Source: an uncultured Eubacterium sp. (GTDB lineage Bacteria; Bacillota; Clostridia; Lachnospirales; Lachnospiraceae). From it: 64,000 nucleotides of DNA. Positions within the stretch are counted from its first letter, which is position 1, and each line of letters starts with the position of its first letter. Made by a program: the position numbers and the translations under genes. Below, one piece after another: positions 60,553 to 64,000 of the stretch. The notes under the pieces are model-generated. The model was not told the origin of the DNA. It saw only the letters and a list, made by a program, of their open reading frames with translations, and made no database searches. The stretch is from the NCBI GenBank assembly GCA_910584595.1, contig CAJUBQ010000003.1:34372-98371 (forward strand). The letters run 5' to 3'.

Positions 60553-61056
60553 TTAAAATGTCCCCGTATATAATGTCCCAGCATCACCATCAGACAAACG
60601 CAATGAATATGAGCCTGTTGCATATTTTCCACCCATAGGATAAATATCCAGCACTCTCGCTACCCCATAGACCAATTTATGTTCTCTAACCTTTTGATTA
60701 GCTACAACCCCCATGTTCATGTTATATAATGTAATTGTTCCGTCTACGTCACATCTGTCAAAAGGAAAACCATTATTCATGAAAACCACTTTACAGTGGC
60801 CGTCCGACTGTCTTTCTATAGTTACCAAAACAGAATCCGGAAACCAGTTATATGTGTCTATTCCAATCTCTCTACATGCAGTCAGTTGCTCCATTTCCTC
60901 CGGTGAAATAAAACATAGCTGCATACCGGACTCTTTGCTTTCAGCAGAATACATTTTTACATCAGTTTCCGCCGCCATAACTGTTGAAAGAAACATGCTA
61001 CAAACCAATAAACACAAACTTAATACCTTTAAAAATTTACAGATTAGTTTTTTCAT
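60553..61056 (-). CDS. Secreted uncharacterised protein
   Basis: 167 residues. Signal peptide MKKLICKFLKVLSLCLLVCSMFLSTVMA with probable cut before AETDVK. The mature part is beta-rich, with CREIGIDTYNWFPDSVLVTIE and VRVLDIYPMGGKYATGSYSLRLSDGDAG. ATG 61056 follows GGAGG by 8 nt. Possibly an extracellular sensor or immunity-type protein, unknown family. Confidence 0.6.
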   Translation of the reverse strand: MKKLICKFLKVLSLCLLVCSMFLSTVMAAETDVKMYSAESKESGMQLCFISPEEMEQLTACREIGIDTYNWFPDSVLVTIERQSDGHCKVVFMNNGFPFDRCDVDGTITLYNMNMGVVANQKVREHKLVYGVARVLDIYPMGGKYATGSYSLRLSDGDAGTLYTGTF

Positions 61057-61121
61057 CAAAAGTTCCTCCTTATAAAATTATAATCAAAATTTAATACATA
61101 GTTCAAATGGATGCATACCAT
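61056..61121 (-). CDS. Possible 21-residue leader frame before the secreted protein
   Basis: MVCIHLNYVLNFDYNFIRRNF, with AAGGAG 6 nt before its ATG (61121). Its stop TGA overlaps the ATG of the secreted protein (TGATG), as in coupled genes. A promoter-like TTGAAC-18-TATAAT also lies inside it, which would make it untranscribed. Weak support. Confidence 0.3.
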   Translation of the reverse strand: MVCIHLNYVLNFDYNFIRRNF

Positions 61122-61385
61122 TTTTCACTCCTTCCATTTTATTTTAAACGAATAATACTTTGGAACTATCACAGGTTTTTTACATACAGTTCTTTATCAA
61201 GCATGAAATCACATTTCCTTAACTCATGATATTTTCTCAAAACATATGAATTCTTTCATTATTCCATTTGAACATGTTATTCTCTTATAATACTACAAAT
61301 TAAAATTTTTTCAACCGTTTGCGCACGAAATACGAATTTCGTGCGCAAATTACAATTGCAAACTTTTTCTCAAGTTCCTGCCCGA
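61057..61385. other. 329-bp intergenic region with palindrome
   Basis: Mostly A+T-rich. Contains the possible leader frame (61056-61121) and the palindrome described next. No other gene seen. Confidence 0.45.
61318..61349. repeat. 32-bp near-perfect palindrome
   Basis: TTTGCGCACGAAAT/ATTTCGTGCGCAAA arms of 14 bp around ACGA. Lies 37 nt past the small membrane-protein gene. No T-run of terminator type. It could be an operator or cruciform. Confidence 0.6.
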
Positions 61386-61667
61386 TTAGTATCCATTGTT
61401 CATCATCAATCCAAATACGGCCACTCCGCCAACCGCATACAGACTGTTTATTACCAGACAGACCTTCATCAAATGATTCTGTACCTTTACTTTCATATAA
61501 GAGATCATAGTAAGCGCTCCACCCAAAATCATAGCCGCTGCATAACAGGAAATCATAACTTCTGCAGCAGGCGACTTTAAAGCCCAGTCAAAAGACCTCA
61601 AAGGCAGAATCGTCCATGGAATAAACATCATAAGCGTACTAATTGCAGTTAAAATCTTATTTTTCAT
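61386..61667 (-). CDS. Small three-helix membrane protein
   Basis: 93 residues with three hydrophobic segments (ILTAISTLMMFIPWTILP, VMISCYAAAMILGGALTMISY, VCLVINSLYAVGGVAVFGLMM). One nucleotide separates it from the ABC permease gene. May be an immunity helper or stabiliser of the transporter. Unknown family. Confidence 0.65.
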   Translation of the reverse strand: MKNKILTAISTLMMFIPWTILPLRSFDWALKSPAAEVMISCYAAAMILGGALTMISYMKVKVQNHLMKVCLVINSLYAVGGVAVFGLMMNNGY

Positions 61668-61668
61668 A

Positions 61669-62442
61669 TCATAATCTCCTTTCAGACTGCCCGAATCGGA
61701 TGCAGGAAATACTTAAACACACAATTGTGATGGTAACAGCAACAGGTATCCACGGTATGAATTCCACCTGTGCTGTAGTAAGATTAGAGGCGAGTTTTCC
61801 ATATTCTGCAGTTATCACAAAAAACGGATAATCCATTGGATAAACAAACCACGCTTTTGTGTTAATCATTAATACAGACGGAACGATAGACGCAAGGCCG
61901 ATGCTGACAGAAAAGATCGGTGTGTGGATGCATACAGAGAGCATCCAAAAAAATGCAATCATCGGTATCGCAGATAAAAACAAACAGCCGATTTCTTTTA
62001 CAACATACAGCGGCGGCAGTAAAAATGTGTATTCCCGAACTGCAGTGCAGACGGCAGCGCTAATATAATACATGCCCGTCATCATTAAGATCAGCGCTGC
62101 CGCCAATACAAGTAATACAACAAACTTAGCCATACAAAGCTTCCACGTATTGACTGGCAGCGCAAGCATTTTCAAAATCCCCTTATTTGTCCGTTCTGTC
62201 TGTCCTAAAAGAACGGTTCCCACTACCATACTTGCAGGAAATAAAAACCACGACATTCCCATAAATCCCTGAATAAAAAAATTGTTTTCCGGAGAGATGC
62301 CTTCCGCCTGCATACCAAAATTCAAATCTGCATGAAGGATCGATGGTATCCAAAGAATTACTGTAGCAGCAAACAAAATCAAAAATATCTTTGTGCGTTT
62401 TATTTTCTTAAATTCAACACCAAGAAGCGATAAAAAATTCAT
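61669..62442 (-). CDS. ABC transporter permease (lantibiotic-protection type)
   Basis: 257 residues with six membrane segments, similar in shape to MutG/EpiG-type proteins. MNFLSLLGVEFKKIKRTKIF starts at ATG 62442 behind AGGAGGG. Overlaps the next permease gene by 4 nt. Likely in one operon with two other ABC genes and a small membrane protein. Confidence 0.78.
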   Translation of the reverse strand: MNFLSLLGVEFKKIKRTKIFLILFAATVILWIPSILHADLNFGMQAEGISPENNFFIQGFMGMSWFLFPASMVVGTVLLGQTERTNKGILKMLALPVNTWKLCMAKFVVLLVLAAALILMMTGMYYISAAVCTAVREYTFLLPPLYVVKEIGCLFLSAIPMIAFFWMLSVCIHTPIFSVSIGLASIVPSVLMINTKAWFVYPMDYPFFVITAEYGKLASNLTTAQVEFIPWIPVAVTITIVCLSISCIRFGQSERRL

Positions 62443-63161
62443 ACGAACTCCCTCCTTATCCTGATACTTAGAATCTCCGCCAGTGCAAGAACTGCCATCT
62501 CTGCCAGGACAGCACAGATATAGCGCATTATCAGTGTTATATCTGTACCTGCAAACATCTGAAAAGGCATCGCAAATGGAAAAAGCGAAAAAATAAAACG
62601 ATTGGCAGGCAGCATTGTCGCTGTAAAGACACAAATTACACCGATGCCAAGCGATACCCACATATTCCTGCAAAACTCTGCTATCAAAAGAGATAACACG
62701 ATACATGGCAGCATTAATAACAACGCATACCCAAAACTTTTCCATAGCTCGCCCCAATCACCGGTTCCGATTTGAAACCAATGATATGAACAGAATACAA
62801 CTGCTGCCGCTTCCATCATCAATATGAAAATACTCATAAAAAAGATTAGCATTGCTTTACCGGCAAAAACAGCGCTTTCCCGCATCGGAAGCGATTTCAT
62901 CTTTTGCATTGCGTGATCCGCAAATTCCGTATGATATAAAAGACAAGCGCCGACGACAACAAGCAATACATTTAACATCGCCATCAGCTGCCAGTTTGCA
63001 GAAAGCAAAATATACACAGGCGTCCCTTTCTGCGTCACATACATTTCTGAACGAAACGCCATATTCAAAGCAGGCACAGCCGCCGCCAAAATACCACCGC
63101 CGAAAAATACAGATAAGAAACCGGTTCGTTTTGCCTTTTTCCATTCCAGAAAAACACTCAT
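62439..63161 (-). CDS. ABC transporter permease (MutE/EpiE-type)
   Basis: 240 residues with about six membrane segments, including QLMAMLNVLLVVVGACLLY and ALLLMLPCIVLSLLIAEF. Overlaps both neighbours by 4 nt. With the other permease it forms a two-permease ABC-2-type transporter similar to lantibiotic self-protection systems. Confidence 0.75.
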   Translation of the reverse strand: MSVFLEWKKAKRTGFLSVFFGGGILAAAVPALNMAFRSEMYVTQKGTPVYILLSANWQLMAMLNVLLVVVGACLLYHTEFADHAMQKMKSLPMRESAVFAGKAMLIFFMSIFILMMEAAAVVFCSYHWFQIGTGDWGELWKSFGYALLLMLPCIVLSLLIAEFCRNMWVSLGIGVICVFTATMLPANRFIFSLFPFAMPFQMFAGTDITLIMRYICAVLAEMAVLALAEILSIRIRREFV

Positions 63162-63916
63162 CTTACAACACCTCTCTTTTGATTATCCGCATCGATCAAA
63201 GCAAGAAACATATCTTCCAGATGGTCCGTTGGATAACCTTTTGCAGAAGCGCCTGATGTCAGCTCGTCAAGCGTTCCTTCAAATAATAAACGTCCATGAT
63301 TTAAGATACCGATCTTGTCAGCCATCAGCTCAATTTCAGACAACAGGTGCGATGATACCAAAACCGTACAGTCAAATTTCTTTGGAAGCGTTCTGATAAG
63401 CGTCCTGATTTCATGAATGCCTACAGGATCAAGTCCATTCGTCGGCTCATCTAAAATCAAAATGGGCGGTTTGCCTATCCAGGCGCCTGCAAGCCCTAAT
63501 CTCTGTTTCATGCCAAGTGAATAGTTCTTCGCAAGCCGTTTCTTAAACTGCGTTAAGCCTGCCATTTCAAGCGCTTCTGATACGCAAGCTCTTGGGAGTC
63601 CTAATATTTTACGGATAATCTCCAGATTTTCTTCCCCGCTCAGATTCCCATAAAAAGCAGGCGCTTCAATAAATGATCCTGTCTCCCTTAATATTTCCAT
63701 GCGGTGTTCAGGGTACCTCTTTCCATTCATCACAAAAGAACCGCTTGTCGGTTTTGTAAGACCTAAAAACATTTTCATTGTCGTAGATTTCCCTGCACCA
63801 TTCGGACCCAGAAATCCGTAAACAGCCCCTTTGGGAATATGCAGATTAATACTTGAAACTGCAGTAAAATCTGCATACGTTTTTGTTAAATTTTTCGTTT
63901 CGATCATATTATTCAT
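63158..63916 (-). CDS. ABC transporter ATPase (MutF/BcrA-type)
   Basis: 252 residues. GPNGAGKSTTMKMFLG, YSLGMKQRLGLAGAWIGKPPILILDEPTNGLDPVG. Start 63916 (MNNMIETKNLTK) with AGGAG upstream is preferred over 63934. ATPase of the lantibiotic-protection-like transporter. Just upstream (63935-64000) is a promoter-like TTTATTATAAAGG, but the window ends. Confidence 0.82.
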   Translation of the reverse strand: MNNMIETKNLTKTYADFTAVSSINLHIPKGAVYGFLGPNGAGKSTTMKMFLGLTKPTSGSFVMNGKRYPEHRMEILRETGSFIEAPAFYGNLSGEENLEIIRKILGLPRACVSEALEMAGLTQFKKRLAKNYSLGMKQRLGLAGAWIGKPPILILDEPTNGLDPVGIHEIRTLIRTLPKKFDCTVLVSSHLLSEIELMADKIGILNHGRLLFEGTLDELTSGASAKGYPTDHLEDMFLALIDADNQKRGVVR

Positions 63917-64000
63917 TTCATATGCTCCTTTCATCTGCTGTAACCTAATAGGTAATTGCGAAACTCTAAAACCTTTATAATAAAGGATTCTCTTTGCTAA

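Overview
The window looks like a chromosomal segment of a spore-forming, Gram-positive gut-type Clostridia, most likely a Lachnospiraceae member. The evidence is the gene order hup-rqcP-yabP-yabQ-divIC-spoIIE, strong GGAGG ribosome-binding sites, consensus sigma-A promoters, a class III fructose bisphosphatase, a short archaeal-type ProS and a moderate-to-low G+C content. No rRNA, tRNA or CRISPR array was seen. The species cannot be fixed from the sequence.

Layout. (1) 1-25,340 is mostly core genome, largely on the minus strand: a spoIIE/divIC/yabQ/yabP/rqcP/hup sporulation and division block, phosphoglucomutase, a PEGA lipoprotein, a CotS-like coat protein, cca, proS, two spore- or surface-type unknowns, an LTA-synthase-like sulfatase, fbp, a XerC/D-like recombinase, a ferredoxin-type aldo/keto reductase and a ribDE-BA-H operon under an FMN riboswitch. 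(2) 25,341-28,682 is accessory: two abutting inverted-repeat elements, an unknown protein, a 158-nt near-palindrome whose mismatches suggest a plus-strand RNA hairpin, and a DinB-type polymerase with a small overlapping partner.

(3) 28,683-41,711 is the most interesting part. It is an AT-rich, single-strand cluster holding two tandem, diverged copies of the radical-SAM Cys-rich peptide (CLI_3235/CcpM-type) maturation system. Each copy has its own small Cys-rich precursor, S8 subtilase, radical SAM/SPASM maturase, TIGR04066-like protein and acyl-carrier-related protein. The two copies share one ABC exporter without a C39 domain, and a LytTR response regulator opens the cluster. A promoter with two direct repeats 20 bp apart precedes precursor 1. 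Between the copies lie a FlxA-like and a coiled-coil protein.

(4) 41,941-47,370 carries an ABC exporter and a BcrA-type ABC/two-component module likely used for peptide sensing or immunity. (5) 47,460-54,562 has sbcDC and an NSS-family transporter. (6) 54,658-61,121 alternates AT-rich orphan genes with a BlaI/M56 pair. It includes a RelA/SpoT-domain protein translationally coupled to an upstream partner, a candidate toxSAS toxin-antitoxin pair. (7) 61,386-63,916 is a lantibiotic-protection-like ABC operon with a small membrane protein.

How the parts may work together (inference): the LytTR regulator switches on precursor 1 and the downstream genes. The radical SAM enzymes modify Cys-rich cores, the S8 proteases remove leaders because the exporter lacks a peptidase, and the ABC exporter secretes the products. 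The BcrA-type modules nearby could give protection.
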